Part shown: piece by piece, positions 33,341-42,256 of the stretch | Position numbering within the stretch: the stretch's first letter is position 1 | How the letters are laid out: the number at the start of each line of letters is the position of its first letter | NCBI RefSeq assembly: GCF_003860525.1 | Contig: NZ_CP034161.1 | Span: 496,001-560,000 of the forward strand | DNA length: 64,000 nucleotides | Direction: 5' to 3' | DNA from: Epilithonimonas vandammei | Lineage (GTDB): Bacteria; Bacteroidota; Bacteroidia; Flavobacteriales; Weeksellaceae | Position numbers and translations under genes: made by a program | Notes under the pieces: generated by a model | The model's database searches: none | What the model was told of the DNA's origin: nothing | The model's input: only the letters and a program-made list of their open reading frames with translations

Positions 33341-34372
33341 TTATAATGACGTTTTGATGAGGTCTATTACTTTATCCAAATCCAAATTATTTGTATTGAT
33401 AGAGAAACTTTTGTCGTTATAAGGTTTGTACATCGTCTCATCTGTCACTTTGAAAAGCCCGATTGTAGGTACATTTACCGAGCTTGCAAGATGCATGACG
33501 CCATTATCAGCGGCAATAAAAAGTGCACAGTTGGACAAAAATCCACCCATTTCCCGGATGTCTGTACTGTAGAAATTCGGAATTTTGAAATTCAGTTTTG
33601 AAATGTTTTCCACAGGTAACAATTCGATGATATTGTAATCTGGAAACGTAGATTTTAATTTGTCATAGAAAGCTTCCCACCAATCTTCAGAATAAATTTT
33701 TGCGCCCGTCGCGTTGGTGAATAAGCAAATGGTTTTCTTATCGTTCTGTACTATTTTTAGCAGATTTTCTTTTCCAGTTTCAAGTTCTTCTTTATCTAAA
33801 ATAAGTTTTAGCGAAGGAAGCTCAGAAGTGTTTTCTGGATAGCCTAATTCCGTTAAGAATTTTCTGAGATTGTAAATCGTTTTCTTAGCGTCGTGGTTAT
33901 AATCCTGATATTTTGAATTAAGTTCTTCATCGTGATCGCCGAAAAATTTGAAAGTAGAATTGGTCGCAAGAATAGATAATCTACCGGAAGATGAACCTGG
34001 ATTAGAGTTAATTGCCAAGTCATATTTTCGAAACTTTAGCTGAAACCAACCTTTGATATATTTCCCCAAGTTGCTGAAAGGCTTTTTAGGAAGCTGAATA
34101 TATCTGTCAATATTTTCGTAATTTTTATAGATAATCGGTGTTACGCCACCTTTAACAAACAAATCTATTTTACTGTCAGGAAAGGTTTTGATAACTTCTT
34201 GAACAAGAGGAGTCAATAATAGTAAATTTCCTAATCTGTGATTGGGTCTTGAGATCAGAATTCTCTTGATTTTTATATTTTGATTGTTTTTAATATCTGC
34301 ATTAGATTTACCAATATTCTTGGTAAGACCTCGCATTAGAGATCTCCGAAGTGCATTTATTTTTTTCTTCAT
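33341..34372 (-). CDS. Glycosyltransferase family 9 (heptosyltransferase-like)
   Basis: A 343-residue GT-B enzyme. The N-terminal half has I-S-R-P-N-H-R-L-G-N-L-L-L-L-T-P-L, the WaaC/WaaF-type acceptor loop. The C-terminal half has L-F-T-N-A-T-G-A-K and A-A-D-N-G-V-M-H-L-A-S-S, the sugar-nucleotide site. Expected to add a sugar to the lipopolysaccharide core at the inner face of the inner membrane. It lies 18 bases before the Kdo-kinase-like gene and 24 bases after DUF3820. Confidence 0.88.
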   Translation of the reverse strand: MKKKINALRRSLMRGLTKNIGKSNADIKNNQNIKIKRILISRPNHRLGNLLLLTPLVQEVIKTFPDSKIDLFVKGGVTPIIYKNYENIDRYIQLPKKPFSNLGKYIKGWFQLKFRKYDLAINSNPGSSSGRLSILATNSTFKFFGDHDEELNSKYQDYNHDAKKTIYNLRKFLTELGYPENTSELPSLKLILDKEELETGKENLLKIVQNDKKTICLFTNATGAKIYSEDWWEAFYDKLKSTFPDYNIIELLPVENISKLNFKIPNFYSTDIREMGGFLSNCALFIAADNGVMHLASSVNVPTIGLFKVTDETMYKPYNDKSFSINTNNLDLDKVIDLIKTSL

Positions 34373-34396
34373 AATAATGCAAATTTACCGAAAAAA

Positions 34397-34618
34397 TTAA
34401 TGTCTCAGAGGTTTTAGCAAATCCATTAATCCATTGAGTTTGATCTCGTAGATTGTGGAAAGTTGCATTCCTAACTTTCCTTTTGGGAAGCCCCCGTTTC
34501 TGATAAACCATTCAAGGTAAGAAACTGGAAGGTCTGCTAGAATTGTATTTTGATACTTGCCGAAAGGCATCTTTACAGTACAAATCTCTACAAGGATTTC
34601 CGGGTTTATTTCTTCCAT
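34397..34618 (-). CDS. DUF3820 family protein
   Basis: A 73-residue protein with the DUF3820 pattern M-P-F-G-K-Y-Q ... L-A-D-L-P-V-S-Y-L-E-W-F. Small soluble protein of unknown function; some members have been called quorum-sensing-regulated virulence factors, which is not evidence for this one. It follows the AI-2E transporter gene with no gap. Confidence 0.8.
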   Translation of the reverse strand: MEEINPEILVEICTVKMPFGKYQNTILADLPVSYLEWFIRNGGFPKGKLGMQLSTIYEIKLNGLMDLLKPLRH

Positions 34619-35707
34619 TTAAATTATAATCTTAGTCACATCTACATCATCATCTTGATTAGGAATTTTCAATGGCGGAGGAGTATCTTCTTCCGAAAAT
34701 TCATCCCTGTAAACCTGTATCAATAAAACGGTTATAGACATCAGAATTGGTCCAAAAATAAGTCCCATAAATCCAAAAATGTTCATACCCATTATAATTC
34801 CAAAAACGGTGATTAAGGGATGGATGTCTTCTAATTTCTTCAATAATGTAAATCGCAGAAGATTATCGGTCAAACCGACTACCACAAGACCATAGATTAA
34901 AACTCCAACGCCCGGGCCTGTCTGTCCTTCGGCAATCATAAAAATCCCTACAGGAAGATAAATAATCGCAGCGCCGACAACGGGCAACATAGATGCAAGC
35001 GCCGTTAAGGCAAATAAAAGCATCGGACTTGGAGCTCCAAAAATATAATAACCAATCGTAGCGACAATACCTTGTCCAAGAGCAACTACAGGAATTCCGA
35101 TCGCATTTGCCATTACTAACTTTACAAATTTATCTCCCAGCATTTGTGTATTTGTTCTCTTGAAAGGCATTGCTTTGGCAATAATTTTTTCAAAAAGTCT
35201 GGCTTTTACAAACATAAAATACAATATAAAATACATTGAAACAATCACTGTAAAAGTATTGAAAGTCGTGCTCAAGGCTTTTGTAGAAAATGTTCCCGCA
35301 AAATTGGTAACTTTAGTAATATTCTCTTTGCTGAGGATATCAAACCCTACTTTCTGATAAACAAACTGATGAATCTTCTCCAAAAACACATTGAATTTCT
35401 GCATGTAAACCTGAGCATTTCCCATTTTGGAAACCAATTGGTCAACCGTAAAATAAACAGGTAAAATCAGAATAACAAGAGAGCCTAACATCAGAACTGT
35501 TGATGCAAGCCATGGTTTCCAGTTTTTTTCCTCAATCAAATAAAAATTGAATTTTCTACAAATAATGTAAAGCGTAACTGCTCCTAAAAAAGAAGGAATA
35601 AATAATGCCAGATTCCAGCAAATTAACCCAACTAATACAGATATTAGAAGAATTAATGCAACTTGTTTTATCACATGACCATCTATTTGTTTACCGGAAT
35701 CTGACAT
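34619..35707 (-). CDS. AI-2E family transporter (PerM-like)
   Basis: A 362-residue inner-membrane protein with about eight hydrophobic segments, the long soluble stretch after the third helix (about 90-150), and the family's C-terminal P-L-I-T-V-F-G-I-I-M-G and G-L-I-F-G-P-I-L. Members export or exchange varied substrates; AI-2 transport should not be assumed. It is in an operon with two membrane proteins upstream (15-base gap) and DUF3820 downstream. Confidence 0.87.
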   Translation of the reverse strand: MSDSGKQIDGHVIKQVALILLISVLVGLICWNLALFIPSFLGAVTLYIICRKFNFYLIEEKNWKPWLASTVLMLGSLVILILPVYFTVDQLVSKMGNAQVYMQKFNVFLEKIHQFVYQKVGFDILSKENITKVTNFAGTFSTKALSTTFNTFTVIVSMYFILYFMFVKARLFEKIIAKAMPFKRTNTQMLGDKFVKLVMANAIGIPVVALGQGIVATIGYYIFGAPSPMLLFALTALASMLPVVGAAIIYLPVGIFMIAEGQTGPGVGVLIYGLVVVGLTDNLLRFTLLKKLEDIHPLITVFGIIMGMNIFGFMGLIFGPILMSITVLLIQVYRDEFSEEDTPPPLKIPNQDDDVDVTKIII

Positions 35708-35722
35708 AGTTTTATTTATTTT

Positions 35723-36451
35723 TTATGGATTTAATTGTCTCGGCGTCCCACAGTAAGCGCAGTAAGTAGAATACATTGCGATGTAAGCAAACGGAATTGT
35801 AAGATAAATCCCCACAAAACACAAAACTAAACCTGCAATACTGATAAGGCCAGCCAATAATGCGGTAAGTAAAATCGTGCCATAATTGTTTTGTACAATG
35901 TCAAAAGATTTTTTCAAAGCATCAAAAGCGCTTGCTTTTTCAAAAATTAAGATAGGATAACCAAGAAAGAAAAAAGGCATCACAAAAACTGCAGGCAAAA
36001 TGCACATAAAAAGTAGGATTGTGAGCGCAATTTGGGTAATTAATGCGTAAATGAAAATATTAACAAAGTTTTGTTTATAAGCAAAAAAGATATCGGAAAC
36101 AACAATTGGTTGCTTGAAATTGGATTTATTAGCCACATAAATCAAACTTACTAAAACTGGTGTAAGAAGAAGTGTAACAAGAAAACTTGCGCCAGTATAA
36201 GCCGCAAAACCTGGAGCTGCAATAATATCTGCGTAATCTACGTGTCCTCCGCTAGTCATTTCTTCAACCAAAAGTTGAGAATCAAAACCAGTTACCATCT
36301 GGATGATGAAACTAAGCAAGAAATAGATAACAACAGCCAAAAAGCAATATAAAAACGTATTCTTAAAAATCTCTAAAGCGTGAGAGATAATAGAGCCCAC
36401 TTCCCTTTCTGGAGTTGTTGCTTGAGAATCAAATTCTTTAAAATTTTCCAT
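35723..36451 (-). CDS. Polytopic membrane protein, unknown function (paralog pair, member 2)
   Basis: A 242-residue protein beginning M-E-N-F-K-E-F, with E-V-G-S-I-I-S-H-A-L-E-I-F-K-N-T-F before the first of about six hydrophobic segments. The later segments repeat the L-P-A-V-F-V-M-P-F-F-F-L and F-D-A-L-K-K-S-F motifs of YciC/DUF975-like proteins. The upstream gene encodes a diverged paralog. I chose the ATG at 36451; an upstream extension of the frame lacks family features. Such proteins are often misannotated as beta-carotene monooxygenases. Confidence 0.75.
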   Translation of the reverse strand: MENFKEFDSQATTPEREVGSIISHALEIFKNTFLYCFLAVVIYFLLSFIIQMVTGFDSQLLVEEMTSGGHVDYADIIAAPGFAAYTGASFLVTLLLTPVLVSLIYVANKSNFKQPIVVSDIFFAYKQNFVNIFIYALITQIALTILLFMCILPAVFVMPFFFLGYPILIFEKASAFDALKKSFDIVQNNYGTILLTALLAGLISIAGLVLCFVGIYLTIPFAYIAMYSTYCAYCGTPRQLNP

Positions 36452-36523
36452 TGTAGTTTGAGTTTGAAGTTTATTTATCAAATCTACACAAAAAAAATCT
36501 GAAATGGATGAACTCAATAAAAA

Positions 36524-37231
36524 TTATTCCTGAAAATCAGCGATAAAATGCTTATAAAGCACATAGATTACAGCGTTCCAAAATGGAAATGTCACAAAGA
36601 TTCCGAAAATAAACATCACTAATCCACTGTAAGAAATGATAATAGAAGCCAGAGTTGCAATGATAAACAATAATATATTATTGCGAAAAACCTTTACACT
36701 GATCTGGAAAGCCTGAAAAAAATTGTAGTTTTTGAAGAAAACTAGAGAAGGCGTCAGCAGCAGCATTGGAATCCAGATGAAAAAAAGAATCAGCAGATAA
36801 TTATTGATGATATTCCAAAACAATGCATAGATCACGAATAAGAAGAAATAATGCCCTCGGAATCCCGCAAAAAGGTCAGAAATATGTGGCGGCTCACCAA
36901 GATCCAGTTTTCTGTAGATCTTCAAAAAACCTATATTAAGAGGGAAAATCACAGACTTTATGACCATAACGACCATCGCAAAATATTGGGCGTTTTCAGT
37001 TTTCATAATTTCAGAATACTTTTCCACAAATACTTTTGTATCGGAGTAAAACAAATCCTGTATCTTTAAAATTTCTTCGAATAATCCGTAATAGCGAAAC
37101 GCATACATCGATGAGAACATAAAGATGGTAAAATAAAGCACAGAAAACAGCAGCTGAAAAGGCAGCGTTCTCATCCAATATTGATAAGCTTCTGAGATAA
37201 TATTCCCGATTTCAGGTTTTGGCGTCGTCAT
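36524..37231 (-). CDS. Polytopic membrane protein, unknown function (paralog pair, member 1)
   Basis: A 235-residue paralog of the following gene: E-I-G-N-I-I-S-E-A-Y-Q-Y-W at the N-terminus lines up with E-V-G-S-I-I-S-H-A-L-E-I-F, and later N-Y-N-F-F-Q-A-F-Q-I-S-V-K-V-F-R-N-N matches the YciC/DUF975-like pre-helix motif. About six membrane segments. First gene of the six-gene leftward operon, divergent from pabB. Confidence 0.72.
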   Translation of the reverse strand: MTTPKPEIGNIISEAYQYWMRTLPFQLLFSVLYFTIFMFSSMYAFRYYGLFEEILKIQDLFYSDTKVFVEKYSEIMKTENAQYFAMVVMVIKSVIFPLNIGFLKIYRKLDLGEPPHISDLFAGFRGHYFFLFVIYALFWNIINNYLLILFFIWIPMLLLTPSLVFFKNYNFFQAFQISVKVFRNNILLFIIATLASIIISYSGLVMFIFGIFVTFPFWNAVIYVLYKHFIADFQE

Positions 37232-37277
37232 TTTTCAAACTTTTTGCAAAAGTAACCATTATTGTTTTGGAAATATA

Positions 37278-37393
37278 TCGCAAAGGCACAAAAAATTATT
37301 ATCAAACCAGCTGTTTTTAAGTCGCAAATGTTCAATACTGGAAACTTTGCGACTTATCAATTGTACTAAATATTTAAATTGCGTCTTTGCGGT
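37278..37393. repeat. CGCAAAGG-type nested palindromic repeat (copy 1)
   Basis: ATCGCAAAGGCAC at the left, TTAAGTCGCAA in the middle, ACTTTGCGACTT pairing with it, and TTGCGTCTTTGCGG at the right. The outer and inner arms form nested hairpins. The layout matches copies at 40.8 and 42.0 kb. It lies in the divergent gap before pabB. Confidence 0.6.
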
Positions 37394-37415
37394 ACAAATT
37401 CCTATTTTTGTTTCT

Positions 37416-38390
37416 ATGTTTCAGAATCCGCAGTTTCAGAAAATGGACGAGTTTTCAGAGAGAAAAGAACCCTTCTTTTTTCTCATTAATTTTTTGATGG
37501 ATGAAATCAGAATTTTCAGAAAAAATGAAATTGAAAATAAAGCTTTGTTGATTGATTTTCCGAACATTACAAACGATGTAGATTGTCATCCTGAGCGGAG
37601 CCGAAGTGTTGAATGGAAATCTTTTCCCGAAACATTAGAAGATTATAAAAAAGGATTTCAAATCGTTCAAGAAAATCTCAGAAAAGGAAATTCTTATCTG
37701 ACCAATTATACCACCAAAACAGAAATCGAAACCAATCTTAGTTTGGAAGATATTTTTCAATTTTCAAATGCAAAATATAAAGTTTTAGTTCCTGACGAAT
37801 TCGTTTTTTTCTCGCCGGAAACTTTCGTGGAGATTATTGACAACAAAATTTTTACACATCCGATGAAGGGGACAATTGATGCAGAAATCGAAAATGCAGA
37901 AAATATCCTGAAAAATGACCCGAAAGAAAAAGCGGAACATTACACGGTTGTAGATTTATTGAGAAATGATTTGAGTATGGTTGCGGATAACGTTCAGGTC
38001 AAAGAATTTCAAAGAATCGATTATATCAAAACAAAACAGAAAAATCTCTTGGCTATGAGTTCCGAAATCGAAGGAGAAATCAAACCGGAATATCAGAATA
38101 AAATCGGGACAATTCTTCAAAAATTGTTGCCGGCTGGTTCTATTCTCGGTGCTCCAAAACCGAAAACTTTGGAAATCATTTTGGAAGCCGAACTATATCA
38201 GAGAGGATTTTATACGGGAATTGCGGGTTATTTTGACGGTGAAAATCTGGATTCTTGCGTGATGATACGTTTTATTGAAAAAGAGAAAGAAAAACTGTTT
38301 TTCAAAAGCGGAGGTGGAATTACCCATCAAAGTGACGTTGCCAGCGAATATGAAGAAATGAAAAGCAAAATCTATGTCCCGATTTATTGA
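37416..38390 (+). CDS. pabB: Aminodeoxychorismate synthase component I
   Basis: Chorismate-using enzyme for 4-aminobenzoate (folate). The 324-residue protein has the chorismate-binding motifs T-H-P-M-K-G-T-I, V-V-D-L-L-R-N-D-L, G-S-I-L-G-A-P-K-P-K-T and G-F-Y-T-G-I-A-G-Y-F-D-G. Residues 57-66 (C-H-P-E-R-S-R-S-V-E) are the translation of an inserted palindromic repeat also found outside genes in this window; they lie in a variable segment between folded parts, so the enzyme is probably functional. I chose the ATG at 37416. It overlaps pabC by 17 bases. Confidence 0.92.
   Translation: MFQNPQFQKMDEFSERKEPFFFLINFLMDEIRIFRKNEIENKALLIDFPNITNDVDCHPERSRSVEWKSFPETLEDYKKGFQIVQENLRKGNSYLTNYTTKTEIETNLSLEDIFQFSNAKYKVLVPDEFVFFSPETFVEIIDNKIFTHPMKGTIDAEIENAENILKNDPKEKAEHYTVVDLLRNDLSMVADNVQVKEFQRIDYIKTKQKNLLAMSSEIEGEIKPEYQNKIGTILQKLLPAGSILGAPKPKTLEIILEAELYQRGFYTGIAGYFDGENLDSCVMIRFIEKEKEKLFFKSGGGITHQSDVASEYEEMKSKIYVPIY
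37584..37610 (+). repeat. Repeat of the CTGAGCGGAGCCGAAGTG family inside pabB
   Basis: TGTCATCCTGAGCGGAGCCG, followed by AAGTGTT, is a single arm of the repeat that forms the inverted pair at 39016-39088. It is in frame within pabB. Confidence 0.8.
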
Positions 38391-39000
38391 AAGCATCAAA
38401 GTTGAAGACCAGAAAATTTTCCTGAAAGAACTTCATCAGAAAAGAATGAACGACACTTTTTCACACTTTGGAAAAGAATGTAAAATTGATATTTATAGTT
38501 TATTTCTCAATTTAGAACACGATGAAGACGGACTTTACAAATTCCGAATCGAGTATGATTTAGAAAACAATTTCAAAACGCAGATGATTCCTTATGTGAT
38601 TTCAGAATTAGATGATTTTGAATTGGTTATTGATAATGAAATCGACTATAACTTTAAGTCTGCTGACAGAACTCAATTACAAAATTTGAAAAATAAAAAT
38701 CACGCCGACGAAATCATTATTATAAAAAATAATCATATTACCGACACATCATATTCCAACCTTTTGTTCTTAAAAGATAAAACTTGGTTCACGCCGAAAA
38801 GTTATCTTTTGAATGGCGTGATGAGACAGGATCTTTTACAATCGAAAGAAATCAAAGAAACCGAAATCACTTTAGAGAACATCAAAGAATTTACGCATTT
38901 TCAGCTCATCAATGCCTTGAATGACTTCGATGATATGTTCATTTACCCGATTGAAAAAATCATTAACCTTCCGAAAGAGGAATCGGATTTGGAGTTTTAA
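38374..39000 (+). CDS. pabC: Aminotransferase class IV, likely aminodeoxychorismate lyase
   Basis: A 208-residue short PLP enzyme. Y-N-F-K-S-A-D-R contains the probable PLP lysine; E-I-I-I-I-K-N-N-H-I-T-D-T-S-Y-S-N-L-L-F and L-N-G-V-M-R-Q-D-L are the class IV motifs. Shorter than E. coli PabC, as usual in flavobacteria. Overlap with pabB makes the lyase role (release of 4-aminobenzoate) the natural reading. Confidence 0.85.
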   Translation: MSRFIESIKVEDQKIFLKELHQKRMNDTFSHFGKECKIDIYSLFLNLEHDEDGLYKFRIEYDLENNFKTQMIPYVISELDDFELVIDNEIDYNFKSADRTQLQNLKNKNHADEIIIIKNNHITDTSYSNLLFLKDKTWFTPKSYLLNGVMRQDLLQSKEIKETEITLENIKEFTHFQLINALNDFDDMFIYPIEKIINLPKEESDLEF

Positions 39001-39015
39001 TTAAAATCAAAAAGT

Positions 39016-39088
39016 CTTCGACTCCGCTCAGACTGACAACCTTAAAATAAAGCGTTATTATTAGCTGTCACACTGAGCGGAGTCGAAG
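39016..39088. repeat. Inverted repeat, CTTCGACTCCGCTCAG family, between pabC and menD
   Basis: Arm starting CTTCGACTCCGCTCAGACTG (39016) pairs with the arm ending GGAGTCGAAG (39088) at 21 of 23 positions. It lies between two convergent genes and could end both transcripts. Confidence 0.8.
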
Positions 39089-39093
39089 TGTTC

Positions 39094-40758
39094 TTACTTT
39101 AAAGATTCAAAATACTGTTTCAAAATATCCGCATTATTACATTCCGAAGTCATTACCTCCAAAATTTTCGGTTTAGAATCCGGCTTGAAATAATTTAGTA
39201 AAACGCGGTCGAGAGAGATTTCGTCTTCAACTCGTGTATAGTCGAATCCAAAATTCTTTGCCAATAATTCTGCATTTCTGTGATGTTGCGTTGCAATGAA
39301 TTCGTCCAAAGCATTAGTTCCACTTGGCCCAGGAATGATTTTGAAAATGTTGCCTTCGCCATTATTGAAAATCACAATTCTCGTGTAAGGCGGGATGTAC
39401 TGATTCCAAAGTCCATTGATATCATAGAAAAACGACAGATCGCCGGTAATCAAAATTGTTGGTTCATCTTCCATCATTGCAAACCCCATTGCCGTAGAAG
39501 TACAACCGTCGATTCCGCTGGTTCCGCGGTTGCAATACACGTCATATTTCTGATAATCAAATAATTGTGCGTATCGGATTGCCGAAGAATTAGAAAAATG
39601 TACTCTATAATTTGCAGGAATTTGATTCGATAATTGTTTAAAAAGATAGAAATCCGAAAAAGGTGCTTTGTTCAGATATTCTTCGTGCTTGGCGTCTTTT
39701 TTATCTTTCAAAACATCCCAAAGATTGAAATAGGCTCTTGGTTCCAGATTGATAGATTTCAATAATTTGGAAAAGAAAACTTCTGGTTTTGTTTCAATCT
39801 TTTGACTTAAAACGTAATAAGTATCTGGCTGCCAATATTCATCAATATGCCAATGTTGCTTTGGTTTTGCTTTTCTTAGGAATTGCTTTACTCTTTTGGA
39901 AACGACGTTTTGACCTATTGTAATCAGTAAATCAGGTGCATAAGTATGATAATCTTCTTCAGTAAAATCTGTAATATATCGGTCGATATGAGCAAAAAAT
40001 TTATTATGCTGAAGATTGGAATTCATTTCCGTTAAAACAACAACCGTGTGATTTTTAACCAATTGTGAGAGTTGAGCTTCCAATTCCGGATTTGGGGATA
40101 ATGTTCCAGCCAAAATCATAATTCTTTTCGAAGTATGCCAATCAGCAACCAGATGAGACGGAATCTCATAATTCTTTTTCTGAATCGTTTTCTCAACAGC
40201 AGGCATCACAGGCAATTCTTCCAGCAGATTGTAAAGTGGTTCTGTCAGAGGAATATTGATGTGAACCGGACCGCTTTTTTCGATGCACAGTTCAACTGCT
40301 TTTTTGATGGTTTCAAAATTGTAATCATCAGCGTCATCTTTTTCGTCTTCCAACAGTTCGAAATCGCCGTAAGAATGTTGCTGGAAAATATTCTTCTGAC
40401 GAATCGTTTGTCCGTCAAAAATATCAACAAAATCTGCAGGTCTATCTGCTGTTAAAACCAAAAGCGGCACATTCTGGTAAAATGCTTCCACAACAGCCGG
40501 ATAATAATTGGTAGCCGCAGAACCGCTTGTGCAAGTAATTGCAACGGGTTTTTTAATCGATTTTGACATTCCTAAACCTACAAATGCGGCAGCTCTTTCG
40601 TCCACAATACTGTAGCATTGGAACGCATCAATCTCAGAAAAATGAATCGCCAAAGGTGCATTTCTGGAACCTGGAGAAATGATGATTTTATCGATGCCGT
40701 ATTGTTCAAGAATATGTGCGAGAATTTGGATGCTGCGTTTTGCGGAATATTGCTTCAT
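39094..40758 (-). CDS. menD: SEPHCHC synthase (menaquinone biosynthesis)
   Basis: Thiamine diphosphate enzyme that joins isochorismate and 2-oxoglutarate in the first committed step of menaquinone synthesis. The 554-residue protein has S-P-G-S-R-N-A-P-L near the start, C-T-S-G-S-A-A-T-N-Y-Y-P-A-V-V-E-A with the cofactor glutamate, N-R-G-T-S-G-I-D-G, and the diphosphate motif G-D-L-S-F-F-Y-D-I-N-G-L through N-N-G-E-G-N-I-F. No other men genes are in the window. Confidence 0.95.
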   Translation of the reverse strand: MKQYSAKRSIQILAHILEQYGIDKIIISPGSRNAPLAIHFSEIDAFQCYSIVDERAAAFVGLGMSKSIKKPVAITCTSGSAATNYYPAVVEAFYQNVPLLVLTADRPADFVDIFDGQTIRQKNIFQQHSYGDFELLEDEKDDADDYNFETIKKAVELCIEKSGPVHINIPLTEPLYNLLEELPVMPAVEKTIQKKNYEIPSHLVADWHTSKRIMILAGTLSPNPELEAQLSQLVKNHTVVVLTEMNSNLQHNKFFAHIDRYITDFTEEDYHTYAPDLLITIGQNVVSKRVKQFLRKAKPKQHWHIDEYWQPDTYYVLSQKIETKPEVFFSKLLKSINLEPRAYFNLWDVLKDKKDAKHEEYLNKAPFSDFYLFKQLSNQIPANYRVHFSNSSAIRYAQLFDYQKYDVYCNRGTSGIDGCTSTAMGFAMMEDEPTILITGDLSFFYDINGLWNQYIPPYTRIVIFNNGEGNIFKIIPGPSGTNALDEFIATQHHRNAELLAKNFGFDYTRVEDEISLDRVLLNYFKPDSKPKILEVMTSECNNADILKQYFESLK

Positions 40759-40820
40759 TTGGGAAAAATACTGATAAATAAATCAGTTTGCAAATTTAAT
40801 GAAAAGACTTGTTTTATTTT

Positions 40821-40938
40821 ATCGCAAAGGCGGAAAATTATAGACACACTATCGATTTTAAGTCGCAAGGTTATATTGTGATTTTAATTTTGCGACTCTT
40901 AACGAATTGCAATTAAGAATAATTTGTGACTTTGCGAT
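40821..40938. repeat. CGCAAAGG-type nested palindromic repeat (copy 2)
   Basis: Outer arms ATCGCAAAG (40821-40829) and CTTTGCGAT (40930-40938) are exact complements. Inner arms AAGTCGCAA and TTGCGACT form a second hairpin inside. It fills the gap between menD and the radical SAM gene. Confidence 0.7.
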
Positions 40939-40943
40939 AAATA

Positions 40944-41984
40944 CTAAAACAATCGCAATTGTTGCGTTCTGCTTCCTGTAAAATGCTCGGTTGTCAAAAT
41001 TGCTCTTTCTGGGTTATTGAAAAACTTTTTCTTCCCGATTTCAAAAGTTTTATGAATCATTTCTGCGATGTTTCCTTCGCCTTGGTAACGTTGGAAAAAT
41101 CGTTTTTCACCAAGATTTCCGCCACGCATGGAGCGGATGAGATTCAGAACTTTGTCTTTTCTGTCTGGGAAATGCGCTTCCAACCATTGAACGAAAACGG
41201 GTTCAACAGTGTCATTTAGTCTTACCAAAGTGTAACCGCAACTTTTTGCACCGGCTTCGGAAACAGATTTCATAATAGATAAACTTTCGTCACTTGTCAA
41301 AGCCGGAATCACGGGCGCTATCATCACATTCACAGGAATATTTTTCTCAGATAAAACTTCAATCGCTTTCAGTTTATTCTTAGCTGTCGAAGTTCTGGGT
41401 TCCATAACTCGTCTTAAATCTTCATTCAAAGTTGGAATACTCATATTGACAGAAATCAGATTTTTCTCTGCCATTTTTTCTAGGATATCCAAATCTCTCA
41501 GAATCAATGCGTTTTTGGTGATGATGGAAACCGGATGTCTGTAATCGAGACAAACTTGAAGGAGTTTTCTGGTAATTTCAAACTGTCTTTCAATCGGTTG
41601 ATAGCAATCTGTATTTCCGGAAAGCATAATTGGTTTTGGAATGTAAGATTTCTTTTGAAATGTTTTTTCCAGAAGTTCCGGCGCATTTTTCTTGACCATT
41701 AATTTTCTTTCAAAATCAACGCCTGCGCTGTAACCCCAAAATTCGTGAGTTGGTCGCGCAAAACAATAGGAACAACCGTGTTCGCAACCTTGATAGGGAT
41801 TCATAGAATAATCCATTGCCAAATCCGGACTTTTCAAAACATTGATAATCGTCTTTGGAAAAACTTCTGTAACCTGCGTCTTAATTTTGTCCAATTCATA
41901 ATCTTCCGGCTCGAAAGTATATCTGTCGAACGGGTTGATGACGTTGCGTTGCGCACCTTGACCTTTTGGAATTAAATCTGACAT
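40944..41984 (-). CDS. Radical SAM protein, PA0069 family
   Basis: A 346-residue radical SAM enzyme. The 4Fe-4S motif is C67-E-H-G-C71-S-Y-C74 in G-C-E-H-G-C-S-Y-C-F-A-R. The N-terminal G-Q-G-A-Q-R-N-V-I-N-P-F-D-R-Y is a hallmark of the PA0069 group, related to spore photoproduct lyase-like proteins. The function of the group is not settled; DNA-related roles have been suggested. The ATG at 41984 places the start at the conserved M-S-D-L-I-P-K-G; ten more upstream residues are possible but not conserved. Confidence 0.87.
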   Translation of the reverse strand: MSDLIPKGQGAQRNVINPFDRYTFEPEDYELDKIKTQVTEVFPKTIINVLKSPDLAMDYSMNPYQGCEHGCSYCFARPTHEFWGYSAGVDFERKLMVKKNAPELLEKTFQKKSYIPKPIMLSGNTDCYQPIERQFEITRKLLQVCLDYRHPVSIITKNALILRDLDILEKMAEKNLISVNMSIPTLNEDLRRVMEPRTSTAKNKLKAIEVLSEKNIPVNVMIAPVIPALTSDESLSIMKSVSEAGAKSCGYTLVRLNDTVEPVFVQWLEAHFPDRKDKVLNLIRSMRGGNLGEKRFFQRYQGEGNIAEMIHKTFEIGKKKFFNNPERAILTTEHFTGSRTQQLRLF

Positions 41985-41998
41985 AAATTGATGAAAAT

Positions 41999-42112
41999 TA
42001 ACGCAAAGGCACAAAGAAAAGTGATTAAAAATCTGTTTTAAGACGCAAAGCTTTGCGACTTTAATTAAGTTAGTAAGGAAAAAACTTTCCGCCTTTGACT
42101 TCGTCTAATCTT
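41999..42112. repeat. CGCAAAGG-type nested palindromic repeat (copy 3)
   Basis: AACGCAAAGGCAC at the left, TTTTAAGACGCAAAG directly against CTTTGCGACTTT in the centre, and CCGCCTTTGAC towards the right. The centre is a perfect hairpin with no loop. It lies upstream of the radical SAM gene. Confidence 0.6.
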
Positions 42113-42202
42113 TGATTTGCGATAAAATTGATTGGAATTATTGTTCTCAAAATTATCACTTGGAAAATGAAAAATATCTTAAAATTTTGGAAAGTTTTCC
42201 AC

Positions 42203-42231
42203 AAAAAAATCCGGCTCGCTAAAACCGGAAA
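42203..42231 (-). terminator. Terminator of the small membrane protein gene
   Basis: On the minus strand TTTCCGG-TTTTAGCGAG-CCGGA followed by seven T. It lies 25 bases after the stop of the 65-residue frame and supports that frame being a real gene. Confidence 0.65.
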
Positions 42232-42256
42232 TTTTATTATAATTAAATAGTGTTTT

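Noticed and set aside
34619-35707. Autoinducer-2 exporter role
   Set aside because: The family name does not predict the substrate and no lsr or luxS gene is nearby.
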